NCBI GenBank assembly: GCA_937891805.1
Contig: CALATK010000134.1
Span: 1-9,579 of the forward strand
Reading direction: 5' to 3'
From: an uncultured Fibrobacter sp.
GTDB lineage: Bacteria > Fibrobacterota > Fibrobacteria > Fibrobacterales > Fibrobacteraceae
Length of the DNA: 9,579 bases
The notes beneath the pieces are model-generated. The model was not told the origin of the DNA. It saw only the letters and a list, made by a program, of their open reading frames with translations, and searched no databases. This document shows positions 1-5,422 of this stretch, piece after piece. A program made the translations under genes and the position numbers. Position 1 is the first letter of the stretch. Each line of letters begins with the position of its first letter.

Positions 1-361
1 CGAGGGGAAGGCCTTCCCCTTTGTCATTCGCGCCTTGCGACTCGGACCTTTCGTCTCCCTTGAGTCCCGCCTTGATCTTCTCGGCAATCTTTGCCGGGTT
101 CAGCAGGAACTCCTTGGCGAATGCGATGGCTTCTTCCACCACGGATTCGGGGTGCTTGCCGCTCCAGCTGGCCACCAGGTCGCCGGATTCGGAACCCAGG
201 GGTTTCTTTTCGCGGATTTCTTGACCCATCTTCAGGGCGAGTAGCAGGCCCAGCTCGAAGGGGCGGGGGCTTTCCTTGTCTTTCAGCAGGTTCTCGACGC
301 GGGTGATCCGCTCGTCCAGGGGGATTTTTTCCAGTTCCGACAGGTCTTTTTCTGAAATCAT
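1..361 (-). CDS. Unrecognised charged helical protein, N-terminal 120 residues (cut by window edge)
   Basis: An open minus-strand frame starts at the ATG at 361-359 and runs off the left edge with no stop, so at least 120 residues are visible. I do not recognise the family. The product is soluble-looking and rich in Glu, Lys and Leu, with no signal peptide or membrane segment. Residues 1-30 and 70-100 look helical (for example VVEEAIAFAKEFLL near 74-87), and the last visible stretch is Gly/Ser/Glu-rich and probably disordered. There is no Shine-Dalgarno sequence before the ATG; instead a TATTTT box lies 6 bases upstream on the same strand, so a leaderless transcript is possible. The gene follows the H1-like gene on the same strand but is separated from it by a terminator. 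The sustained open frame and codon use like its neighbours support a real gene; the function is unknown. Confidence 0.6.
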   Translation of the reverse strand, partial: MISEKDLSELEKIPLDERITRVENLLKDKESPRPFELGLLLALKMGQEIREKKPLGSESGDLVASWSGKHPESVVEEAIAFAKEFLLNPAKIAEKIKAGLKGDERSESQGANDKGEGLPL

Positions 362-379
362 GACTATAAAATAGAAAAT

Positions 380-410
380 GTCCGCCGATTTTCCGGAGAG
401 GATGGCGGAC
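380..410 (-). promoter_or_regulatory. Hairpin in front of the left-edge gene
   Basis: GTCCGCC (380-386) pairs perfectly with GGCGGAC (404-410), with a short inner TCC/GGA pairing. On the minus strand it is followed by ATTTTCTATTTTATAG, and the ATG of the left-edge gene lies 18 bases beyond. It could be a second terminator for the H1-like gene or a leader hairpin. The sequence alone does not decide. Confidence 0.3.
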
Positions 411-411
411 G

Positions 412-446
412 GAATAAAAAAGAACGGAGTCCCGAAGGGAACTCCG
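412..446 (-). terminator. Rho-independent terminator of the H1-like gene
   Basis: The stem CGGAGT/ACTCCG (425-430 with 441-446) continues with CCC/GGG around a GAA loop. On the minus strand it is followed directly by the T-rich run TTCTTTTTTATT. It lies 23 bases after the stop codon of the gene at 470-628 and fits that gene as its terminator. Confidence 0.75.
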
Positions 447-469
447 CTCTGTAAAGGAGAGAAAAAGAA

Positions 470-628
470 TTACTTCTTCTTGGCAGGAGCCTTCTTAGCA
501 GCCGGCTTCTTAGCAGCGACCTTCTTGGCAGCCGGCTTCTTGGCGGCAACCTTCTTGGCAGCGGGCTTCTTAGCGGCAACCTTCTTGGCAGCGGGTTTCT
601 TAGCGGCGGGTTTCTTTGTTGTAGCCAT
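470..628 (-). CDS. Small histone H1-like Lys/Ala/Pro repeat protein (52 aa)
   Basis: The 52-residue product starts MATTKKPAAKK and then consists almost entirely of five-residue units KKPAA and KKVAA, ending KKAPAKKK. About 40% of residues are lysine and there are no acidic residues. This composition is that of bacterial proteins resembling the eukaryotic histone H1 tail (HctB-like and AlgP-like repeat tails), which bind nucleic acid through unstructured basic repeats. A nucleoid-associated role is therefore likely but inferred. The start is supported by AAAGGA 9 bases upstream of the ATG, and the gene has its own terminator and candidate promoters, so it seems to be a single-gene unit. The opposite strand also reads open through this region (378-656) only because the repeat contains no stop on either strand. 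The repeats make unit-number variation between strains likely. Confidence 0.85.
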   Translation of the reverse strand: MATTKKPAAKKPAAKKVAAKKPAAKKVAAKKPAAKKVAAKKPAAKKAPAKKK

Positions 629-671
629 TGTTTTTTTTCCTTTTTTTAGGGTTTAACGATTTGATAGCTAT

Positions 672-700
672 AAAATAACTCTTTTTTCACAAATAATCAA
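672..700 (-). promoter_or_regulatory. Proximal candidate promoter of the H1-like gene
   Basis: On the minus strand TTGATT (700-695) and TATTTT (677-672) are separated by 17 bases, about 44 bases ahead of the ATG. Each box matches the sigma70 consensus at four of six positions. The surroundings are very AT-rich, so chance matches are easy. Confidence 0.35.
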
Positions 701-761
701 CACTTTTTTGAAATTTTTTTCTTTTTTTTTCAAAAAGGTATTGACAAGGAAAAAAACTGTC

Positions 762-790
762 ATTATACGCGTGCGACCCTTGTTTGTTAC
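762..790 (-). promoter_or_regulatory. Distal candidate promoter of the H1-like gene
   Basis: On the minus strand a perfect TATAAT (767-762) is preceded by GTAACA (790-785) at 17 bases. It would give a leader of about 125 bases ahead of the H1-like ATG. The same bases read on the plus strand contain TTGACA (741-746), 17 bases, TATACG (764-769), so promoter-like boxes overlap on both strands. Confidence 0.45.
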
Positions 791-991
791 TTTGTCTGTG
801 AAAATAGGCCGTTTTTTGATTTCATAACTTAATGATAATCAAAGTTTTGATAAAAGTTTTTGATAAGAGTGTTTTTGTTTTGTTGTCTGAAAAATTTTTC
901 ATTTTGAGACATCGCGAAGAGATTTTTGTCGCGAAAAAATTTTTGAAATTTTTTTGAAAAATTTTTTTCGGAACGTGGAAATTCGTCTGTC

Positions 992-1029
992 GAAAAACAA
1001 AAAACGTCCGTCGAGAGTCTCGCCGGACG
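992..1029 (-). terminator. Rho-independent terminator after panB
   Basis: CGTCCG (1005-1010) pairs with CGGACG (1024-1029), and CGAG/CTCG extends the stem inside. On the minus strand it is followed by TTTTTTGTTTTTC. It lies 44 bases beyond the panB stop codon and ends the HIT-recO-panB block. There is no T-run on the plus side, so it acts in one direction. Confidence 0.85.
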
Positions 1030-1073
1030 CAAAAAAAGTTTATCTACAAGAGAAAAATTTCTTGCAGCTGGAA

Positions 1074-1823
1074 TTATAGCGCGGGATTTTTCACGCTGTC
1101 GATGTATTTCTTGAATCCTTCTACGCCCAGGTCGAACATGTTCACGAACTTGGTGGCGAAGGGCGGAATCTTTTTCTGGTGCATGCCCAGGGCGTCGTGC
1201 ATCACCAGCACCTGGCCGTCGGTATAGCGCCCGCCGCCAATGCCGATGGTCACGGCCTTCACCTCCCGGGTGATTTTTGTGCCCAGTTCTTCGGGAATGT
1301 GCTCCAGCACCATCTCGAAACAGCCCAGGTTATCCACAAAGCGGGCGGCCTGTTCGATGGCCCGGGCCTCTTCTTCCGTCTTTCCCTTCTGCTTGAAGTT
1401 TTCCGCCGTCTGGGGGAGCAGTCCCAGGTGGGCGCACACGGGAATGTCGTGACCGCAGAGGAATTCCAGCACGCCCTGGGGAGTTCCTTCCAGCTTGACG
1501 CTGGCAGCACCCAGGTCCAGAAACCTGCGGGCGTTATCGTAGGCCGTCTGCGGATCCTTGTCGCTCATGTAGGGCATGTCGGCCACTACGTGGGTGTTGG
1601 GGGCGCCCCGGCACACCGCTCCCACGAAGATGAGCATCTCGGTCATGCCCACGTCGCGGGTGGTCTTGTAGCCCAGCATGGTGTTGGCGAGGCTGTCGCC
1701 CACCAGAATCTGGTCGATGCCTGCGGCCTCCGCCATCTGGGCGAAGGCGAAATCGTAGGCGGTGACCATGGAAATTTTTTCACCCTTGGCTTTCTTTTCG
1801 GTTATGTCTTTGGGGTTGAGCAT
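1074..1823 (-). CDS. panB: 3-methyl-2-oxobutanoate hydroxymethyltransferase (PanB)
   Basis: PanB transfers a hydroxymethyl group from 5,10-methylenetetrahydrofolate to 2-oxoisovalerate, giving ketopantoate, the first committed step of pantothenate and coenzyme A synthesis in the cytosol. Family motifs are in order: MVTAYDFAFA, LVGDSLANTMLGY, a RRGAPN-like CRGAPN, VVADMPYM, VKLEG, CAHLGLLPQ and VIGIG-like TIGIGGGRYTDGQVLVMHDALG. From the ATG at 1823, the expected Mg2+ ligands D43 and D82, substrate residues K110 and E112, and catalytic base E174 are all present. I chose the ATG at 1823 because AGGAG lies 11 bases upstream and the N-terminus then matches E. coli PanB in length. An ATG eight codons earlier (1847) has no ribosome site. 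The start overlaps the 3' end of recO by 22 bases, which suggests translational coupling. At 249 aa it is slightly shorter than E. coli PanB (264), with the C-terminus trimmed. Confidence 0.96.
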   Translation of the reverse strand: MLNPKDITEKKAKGEKISMVTAYDFAFAQMAEAAGIDQILVGDSLANTMLGYKTTRDVGMTEMLIFVGAVCRGAPNTHVVADMPYMSDKDPQTAYDNARRFLDLGAASVKLEGTPQGVLEFLCGHDIPVCAHLGLLPQTAENFKQKGKTEEEARAIEQAARFVDNLGCFEMVLEHIPEELGTKITREVKAVTIGIGGGRYTDGQVLVMHDALGMHQKKIPPFATKFVNMFDLGVEGFKKYIDSVKNPAL

Positions 1824-2542
1824 AGTTTTCGAATCTCCTGTAGCCATTGGAGGGAATGAATCTCCTTCAAGAAGCCGATGTGGTTCCTAAGATAGGAAAT
1901 TAAGGCGTTCTCGGTATATTGGAAATCTTGAATGGGCAAGTTCCTGTGGAGTGCCCAGAAACCGTCCAGGGTTTCTTTCCTGGCGCGGGGGGAGGCGACT
2001 CCCAGGCAGTCCTTGCACAGGAACGTCCCCGATTCCGGTGAAAAATCCGCCGCCGGTTCCGTCAGGGGCTTTTCGCAGCGCCCGCAGGTGCCAAGTTCCA
2101 GATGGTAGCCCCACATTTCGCAGGTGGCCAGGAGCCAGCGGGCGAAGGCGCCGTCGGCAAGGTCCTTGCTGTCCAGTTCCGCAAGCGATGCTTCCAGATG
2201 CTGGAATTCCTCGTCCAGGGGCACGCCCTGGGGGGCGTAACGCAGGATCATTTCCGCCATCACCTGGGCCTGCGCCAGGTGCAGCAGGTCGCCCCGCATG
2301 GATTCGTGCCAGCGGAGAAGCGTGGCCTCCTTGACGAACTGCAGTTCGGCATTCGGGTTGTGCTTGAACACCACCTCCGCAAGAGCGAGCGGGTCCAGGG
2401 CGCCCCTGAAAGGCGACTCCTTCCGCTTTCCGCCCTTCACGATGAAGGACACGATCCCGCATTCCTCCGTCAGGGCCTTCACGATCCAGCTGGAATCGCT
2501 GTAGGGGTAACGGTGGAGGACTATGGATTTTGTTTTTTGCAT
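1802..2542 (-). CDS. recO: DNA repair protein RecO
   Basis: RecO binds single-stranded DNA and SSB and, with RecR, loads RecA in the RecFOR recombinational repair pathway. The N-terminus (KSIVLHRYPYSDSSWIVKAL, then EECGIVSFIVKGGKRKES) is the OB-fold typical of the family. The middle is helical (residues 85-145), and a four-cysteine zinc site is complete: C153 and C156 in TCGRC, C176 and C179 in CKDC. The length of 246 aa is normal. The N-terminus aligns with E. coli RecO from the first residue, so the start at 2542 is right, although no Shine-Dalgarno sequence is visible before it. A 7-bp repeat array ends about 20 bases upstream of the start. The stop codon lies inside the beginning of panB. 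The gene is probably cotranscribed with the HIT gene upstream and panB downstream. Confidence 0.95.
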   Translation of the reverse strand: MQKTKSIVLHRYPYSDSSWIVKALTEECGIVSFIVKGGKRKESPFRGALDPLALAEVVFKHNPNAELQFVKEATLLRWHESMRGDLLHLAQAQVMAEMILRYAPQGVPLDEEFQHLEASLAELDSKDLADGAFARWLLATCEMWGYHLELGTCGRCEKPLTEPAADFSPESGTFLCKDCLGVASPRARKETLDGFWALHRNLPIQDFQYTENALISYLRNHIGFLKEIHSLQWLQEIRKLCSTPKT

Positions 2543-2562
2543 GAAAAGCAGGTATGGAGTTA

Positions 2563-2629
2563 TTAGTTACTAGTTTCTAGTTACTAGGATTTGGCTAGTA
2601 ACTCAGAACTTAGAACTAGTAACTAGACA
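2563..2629. repeat. Heptamer array A (CTAGNNN type), 4 + 5 units, inverted halves
   Basis: Nine 7-bp units start at 2563, 2570, 2577, 2584 and, after the 4-base spacer TTGG, at 2595, 2602, 2609, 2616 and 2623. Units in the left half read CTAGTTA, CTAGTTT and similar; those in the right half read CTAGTAA, CTTAGAA and similar. The halves are nearly complementary: CTAGTTACTAG (2577-2587) is the exact inverse of CTAGTAACTAG (2616-2626), so a hairpin can form. The last unit, CTAGACA, supplies the stop codon of the HIT gene, and the array ends 20 bases before the recO start. Confidence 0.8.
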
Positions 2630-2979
2630 ACCGGGAACGGAGGCCAGCCGAACTTCTGTCCGCCCACCACGTGCAGGTGGATGTGGAAAACGGTTTGGCC
2701 CGCATCTTCCTTGCAGTTGAACACGAAACGGGCGCCGGACTCCTCGAGTCCCAGGTCCTTGACGATTTGCTGGCCGCGGTAGAGCAACTTGCCCACCAGT
2801 TCGGCGTCTTCGGGCTTCATGTCCATGAGGGAGGCGATATGGCGCTTGGGGACCACCAGAAAGTGGACGGGGGCCTGGGGTGCCACGTCGTAGAAGGCGA
2901 ACACGTCGTCGTCTTCGTAGATTTTCTTGGAAGGGATTTCTCCCTTGATGATTTTACAGAAAAGGCAGTTTTCGCTCAT
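2623..2979 (-). CDS. HIT family nucleotide-binding protein (HinT-like)
   Basis: A small cytosolic histidine-triad protein of the HinT branch, whose members hydrolyse purine nucleoside phosphoramidates and AMP-lysine-type adducts. The signature HIHLHVVGG is at residues 99-107, with the catalytic central histidines H99, H101 and H103. It is preceded by the conserved FVFNCKEDAGQTVFH segment, including the phosphate-contacting N88 and the AGQT loop. H47 in VPKRHI and the N-terminal zinc-type pair C5 and C8 in CLFCKI are also present. The length of 118 aa is standard. The stop codon lies inside a repeat array. No Shine-Dalgarno sequence precedes the ATG; a TATATT box starts 16 bases upstream. It is the first gene of the block that continues with recO and panB. 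The physiological substrate cannot be told from context. Confidence 0.93.
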   Translation of the reverse strand: MSENCLFCKIIKGEIPSKKIYEDDDVFAFYDVAPQAPVHFLVVPKRHIASLMDMKPEDAELVGKLLYRGQQIVKDLGLEESGARFVFNCKEDAGQTVFHIHLHVVGGQKFGWPPFPVV

Positions 2980-2999
2980 AGTGTATATTAATATAGTAA
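2980..2999 (-). promoter_or_regulatory. -10-like box TACTATATT close to the HIT start
   Basis: On the minus strand TACTATATTAATATACACT leads directly into the ATG at 2979. TATATT occupies 2995-2990, ten bases ahead of the ATG, so transcription would start almost at the ATG. The 17-base-upstream position (3013-3018) falls inside a repeat array and shows no TTGACA-like box. The same TACTATATT word stands before mnmE. Confidence 0.4.
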
Positions 3000-3001
3000 A
3001 G

Positions 3002-3036
3002 GGGTTAGGGGCTAGGATCTAGGATTTAGGGGTTAG
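3002..3036. repeat. Heptamer array B (GNNNTAG / CTANNNC type), 5 units
   Basis: Five consecutive 7-bp units on the plus strand: GGGTTAG, GGGCTAG, GATCTAG, GATTTAG, GGGTTAG. Read in the direction of the HIT gene they are CTAACCC, CTAAATC, CTAGATC, CTAGCCC and CTAACCC. The array ends 22 bases before the HIT ATG, next to its -10-like box. The plus strand holds six G-runs with short spacers. Confidence 0.85.
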
Positions 3037-3040
3037 GGTG

Positions 3041-3238
3041 TGGAGTGTCCGGAGGGACAATACCAAATGAGGACGCCGAACGGTCGTTCCGTGAGCCGAA
3101 AGCGACTCGTATTAACGAGTCGTGTCGGCGACCTTTGGACACTTGGCCTTCAGGCCTTAGTGTACATGGCCACCTTTAGGTGGGAGTGAGCGCTGACCGG
3201 AGAAGCAGTCCCTGAAAATGGCGCGAACGGTCGTTAAA
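3041..3238. other. Strongly foldable intergenic segment, possible structured RNA
   Basis: There is no open frame of note, but perfect stems are dense: AGTGTCC/GGACACT (3044-3050 with 3137-3143) encloses CGCCGA/TCGGCG (3074-3079 with 3125-3130), which encloses ACGG/CCGT (3080-3083 with 3089-3092) and the 8-bp hairpin CGACTCGT/ACGAGTCG (3103-3110 with 3115-3122, loop ATTA). Beyond it lie GGCCT/AGGCC (3146-3150 with 3152-3156) and CCACC/GGTGG (3170-3174 with 3179-3183, loop TTTA). It does not match RNase P RNA, tmRNA, 6S or SRP RNA by eye. The stems look similar on either strand, so orientation is open, and no promoter was identified. It may instead be a dispersed palindromic repeat. Confidence 0.35.
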
Positions 3239-3453
3239 AGAGGGGTGGGATCACTCAGTCACGCTGTTCCTTCGTCTCCACCCTCTCAAAAAACGGACGA
3301 AAATTTCAGGTCTGAGAGGGGTGGGATTGCTCAGTCATATTATTCCTTCGCAACCCTTCGGGTTTTGGCTTCGCCAAAATCCTTGACTGCGCAAGTTCAC
3401 TTCGTTCACGCGCAGTCAATCGAACCCTCTCCGAGGGTTCGTGGACCCACCCT
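3239..3453. repeat. Two tandem hairpin-rich repeat units
   Basis: A 36-base word recurs at 3239-3274 and 3315-3350 (29 of 36 bases equal), beginning AGAGGGGTGGGAT and ending TTCCTTCG, with CTCAGTCA in the middle. Each G-rich head has a complementary tail: CCACCCTCTC at 3279-3288 for unit 1 and CCCACCCT at 3446-3453 for unit 2. Unit 2 carries a chain of inner hairpins: AACCC/GGGTT (3352-3364), TTTTGGC/GCCAAAA (3363-3379, loop TTC), TTGACTGCGC/GCGCAGTCAA (3383-3392 with 3410-3419) and CGAACCCT/AGGGTTCG (3421-3441). Reading frames across it are spurious. It resembles REP-type palindromic elements, but no family is assigned. Confidence 0.6.
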
Positions 3454-3455
3454 AT

Positions 3456-3497
3456 TGAAACAAAAAATGGAGCCTTTGGGCTCCACTTTTTGTTTCA
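3456..3497 (-). terminator. Long-stem terminator directly after tRNA-Ser
   Basis: Two 19-base arms (3456-3474 and 3479-3497) pair with one G-T wobble around the loop TTTG. On the minus strand the core TGGAGCC/GGCTCCA is followed by TTTTTTG. The outer arms are A-rich and T-rich, so the signal could work in both directions. The right arm ends on the last base of the tRNA. Confidence 0.85.
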
Positions 3498-3581
3498 GGA
3501 GAGAGAGGGGTTCGAACCCTCGGTCCTGTGACAGACTCCGGTTTTCGAGACCGGCCCAATCGACCACTCTGGCATCTCTCC
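3497..3581 (-). tRNA. tRNA-Ser (anticodon CGA)
   Basis: The minus-strand transcript folds as a class II tRNA. The acceptor GGAGAGA (3581-3575) pairs perfectly with TCTCTCC (3504-3498). The anticodon stem CCGGT/ACCGG carries loop CTCGAAA, placing CGA at positions 34-36 (reads UCG). A long variable arm follows, then the T arm GAGGG-TTCGAAC-CCCTC. It closely resembles E. coli tRNA-Ser(CGA), which also begins GGAGAGATGCC and has the same anticodon arm. CCA is not encoded. The discriminator base reads U (base 3497), whereas bacterial serine tRNAs normally carry G73. The gene has its own promoter and terminator, so it is a single-gene transcript. Confidence 0.95.
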
Positions 3582-3593
3582 GAGGTTTGGGCC

Positions 3594-3622
3594 AATATAG
3601 CAAAAACCCGAGGTATTTTCAA
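3594..3622 (-). promoter_or_regulatory. Promoter of tRNA-Ser
   Basis: On the minus strand TTGAAA (3622-3617) and TATATT (3599-3594) are separated by exactly 17 bases, and the tRNA 5' end follows 13 bases after the -10 box. Both boxes match the sigma70 consensus at five of six positions. The promoter sits just downstream of the terminator of the mannanase genes, which isolates the two transcripts. Confidence 0.75.
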
Positions 3623-3625
3623 CCC

Positions 3626-3658
3626 AAAGAAAAATCCCCGCAACTTTGGTTGCAGGGA
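3626..3658 (-). terminator. Rho-independent terminator of the mannanase genes
   Basis: On the minus strand TCCCTGCAAC, loop CAAA and GTTGCGGGGA form a 10-bp stem (one T-G pair) at 3658-3635, followed by TTTTTCTTT. It lies 24 bases after the stop codon of the GH26 gene at 3682-5400. Confidence 0.88.
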
Positions 3659-3681
3659 CTCCTTTTGAAAAAATTCAGGCC

Positions 3682-5400
3682 TTACTTGATGACAATCCGC
3701 TTCGTTGCAGAAAGTCCGGCACCCTTGGCCCGCACAAGGTAAGACCCGCGGGCCATATCCGAAAGGCTGAACTGGTGGGTCCCGGCGGAGAGGGCTCCCC
3801 TGTAGAGGGTTGCCACGCGGTTGCCCTGCAGGTCGAACACGTCTAGAGAGATAGTTCCAGATTTGGCAATGTTCAGCGTAAGAGAGTTGTTTCTCAGGAG
3901 CAGATTTGCATTGGTGGCCGTTCTTGCAGTAATGGTGGCTGGTGGTGTATATGTGTTCCATCCGGGCATGTCCTCGAAGGTGATAATCCTATCGTCTTCC
4001 ATGTTTTTCTTCCAGACGCTGTTGGCGGTCTGGCCGGGCCACTTGCCGCTCCAGGAACTGTACCAGGGCATCCACCAGCTCCATACGGCCTGGTCGGTAT
4101 GCATGTTCTCTACATCGGGAATGGGACCGTTTTCGGACAGGGCCAGTATCTTGGAGGCGCCCCATTTATCCTTGAAGGAATCAAAGGCGGCGGAATTGCT
4201 GGAATGGTCATTGTCGTTGTTGTAGATGTCCACGGAAATTACGTCGTAGTAGTCGGCACCCGGGTCCCAAGACACGTCAAGGGAGGCTTCGGGGTTGAAT
4301 ACCCACACCAGGTTCTTTACGCCCTTCACGTTCACCATTTCGTCATAGACCAAGCGGTACAGGGCCGCATATTGTGGTCCCGTGGTGCTGTTGCTCCACC
4401 AGAACCAATCTCCGCCCGCTTCGTGCAGGGGCCTGAAGATGGCGGCCACGCTGTCCTTCTGGAGTTGCAGGAAATAGTCGGCAATGTAGTCGATGTCGGC
4501 AATAATTCCCTTATAGGCGTCGGATTCCTTGTTCCAGTTGGTGGTTCCAGACACAAAGGCTTCCGATACTCGGAAGGTGGTCCATTCTGTTCCGCCAGAA
4601 TTTTTTGCAGCCTGTTCAGTAGCATAAAAGGCGTCCGCCTTGTCGGTTGGGTCTTTCCAATGCCAGCTAAAAGCGGGAATGCCTCCCTGGTTCCACAGAT
4701 TCTTTGCCAGGAAAAGAGCCTTTTGGTCGTAGGCCTTGTTCCAGTCTCCGCTGGCGTTGGGGCCGGTAGAGAAGAGGAAGTCGAAACCCACCAGGGCGGG
4801 ATATTTTCCGCTGCGGGTGTAGATATCCGCTACGTCTTCGTGGGTTTTGAAGTCCTGGTTAAGGGTATAGCGGTCCATATTGCCGGTCATGATGCCGGAA
4901 ATGGTCTTTTTGCCGAAGTTTTCCACCAGGAATCCGTAGAGTTTGACAGCCTCGGCCGTAGCATCCTTCGTGACCAGGGTGCTGGAGATGTTGAATGCCT
5001 TTGACTCGAAGGGGTTGATTTCGATGTAGTCCACCTTGATCCAGCCCCAACTGGCTGTAATGGCTACGGTATTTGTTCCTGCCTTTAAGGTGACACTGGT
5101 AGATATGTCCACATAATCGTTTCCTTCGTTTACGTGGAATGTCCCTGCCGAAGCCCCGTTGACTTCGATATTGTTGTCCTTATCACCATAGGAGCCCGCG
5201 CAGTGGATGACTAGGGCGTATTTCCCTGCCGCATCCACGGAGACGTTGCTAAACGTGATGGAACCTTGGTTCAGGTCCACATAGGTTCCCTTTTTGGCGG
5301 CATCGCCCCCTATGGTCGCATCTTCGGCCTCGTACTTGGTGGCCCCTGCATAGGTTGCCGCTAATAGTCCGAAGGCCATTGTGATGATCTTAAAGTCCAT
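3682..5400 (-). CDS. Secreted GH26 beta-mannanase with N-terminal CBM35-like module and C-terminal sorting-like tail
   Basis: Predicted endo-beta-1,4-mannanase, 572 aa, cutting mannan, glucomannan or galactomannan outside the cytoplasm. Residues 1-20 are a Sec signal peptide ending AGA. Residues 22-130 form a CBM35-like beta-sandwich, recognised by KYEAEDATIGG and WIKVDYIEI; this family binds mannan, xylan or uronic acids. The GH26 domain spans about 146-480, with the acid/base E327 in FRPLHEAGGDWFWW and the nucleophile E423 in LSENGPIPD. Residues 500-572 (DVFDLQGNRVATLYRG, then GSYLVRAKG and a KRIVIK end) resemble C-terminal sorting domains of type IX secretion cargo and the terminal modules of Fibrobacter hydrolases. 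The gene starts 22 bases after the stop of the upstream GH26 gene, with GAGAG ahead of the ATG, so the two form an operon. The catalytic domain is a close paralogue of its neighbour. Exact polysaccharide preference is inferred. Confidence 0.93.
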   Translation of the reverse strand: MDFKIITMAFGLLAATYAGATKYEAEDATIGGDAAKKGTYVDLNQGSITFSNVSVDAAGKYALVIHCAGSYGDKDNNIEVNGASAGTFHVNEGNDYVDISTSVTLKAGTNTVAITASWGWIKVDYIEINPFESKAFNISSTLVTKDATAEAVKLYGFLVENFGKKTISGIMTGNMDRYTLNQDFKTHEDVADIYTRSGKYPALVGFDFLFSTGPNASGDWNKAYDQKALFLAKNLWNQGGIPAFSWHWKDPTDKADAFYATEQAAKNSGGTEWTTFRVSEAFVSGTTNWNKESDAYKGIIADIDYIADYFLQLQKDSVAAIFRPLHEAGGDWFWWSNSTTGPQYAALYRLVYDEMVNVKGVKNLVWVFNPEASLDVSWDPGADYYDVISVDIYNNDNDHSSNSAAFDSFKDKWGASKILALSENGPIPDVENMHTDQAVWSWWMPWYSSWSGKWPGQTANSVWKKNMEDDRIITFEDMPGWNTYTPPATITARTATNANLLLRNNSLTLNIAKSGTISLDVFDLQGNRVATLYRGALSAGTHQFSLSDMARGSYLVRAKGAGLSATKRIVIK

Positions 5401-5422
5401 ATCCCAATTCTCTCTTTTTTTG

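Larger units (their letters stand above)
629..1004. other. Very AT-rich intergenic region without a credible gene
   Basis: Between the H1-like ATG and the panB terminator the sequence is dominated by A and T tracts, including an inverted TTTTTGAAA/TTTCAAAAA pair (705-713 and 728-736) and two copies of TCGCGA (912-917 and 929-934). Apart from the promoter candidates listed separately I see no gene. An open minus-strand frame at 829-1032 starts inside the panB terminator and has AT-driven composition (Phe, Asn and Lys), so it is not accepted. Phased A-tracts here would be expected to bend the DNA. Confidence 0.6.

Noticed and set aside
378..656. Open plus-strand frame with FLAAG/FLAAT repeats
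   Set aside because: It is the antisense of the Lys/Ala repeat gene, which has a proper ribosome site, start and terminator on the minus strand.
741..769. Plus-strand promoter TTGACA, 17 bases, TATACG
   Set aside because: The boxes are good, but nothing recognisable follows on the plus strand before the panB terminator; noted only as overlapping the minus-strand TATAAT.
826..846. Fur-box-like AATGATAATC
   Set aside because: Only about half of the 19-bp Fur consensus is present, in AT-rich DNA and with no gene suitably placed downstream.
829..1032. Open minus-strand frame of 67 residues in the AT-rich gap
   Set aside because: It starts inside the panB terminator hairpin, has no ribosome site, and its Phe/Asn/Lys-rich composition follows from A and T tracts.
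1179..1859. Long plus-strand frame opposite panB, with similar ones opposite the GH26 and epimerase genes
   Set aside because: They are antisense frames produced by GC-rich third codon positions of well-identified genes.
3190..3214. SRP RNA-like word GGAGAAGCAG
   Set aside because: The flanking bases do not form the closing stem and symmetric loop of SRP helix 8.
3420..3441. tRNA fragment, because TCGAACCCTC also occurs in the tRNA-Ser T arm
   Set aside because: Only about ten bases are shared and no other tRNA arm is present, so it is treated as a simple hairpin.
3218..3961. Long open frames on both strands across the tRNA region
   Set aside because: They run through the tRNA, its terminator, the hairpin repeats and the end of the GH26 gene, and match no protein I know.
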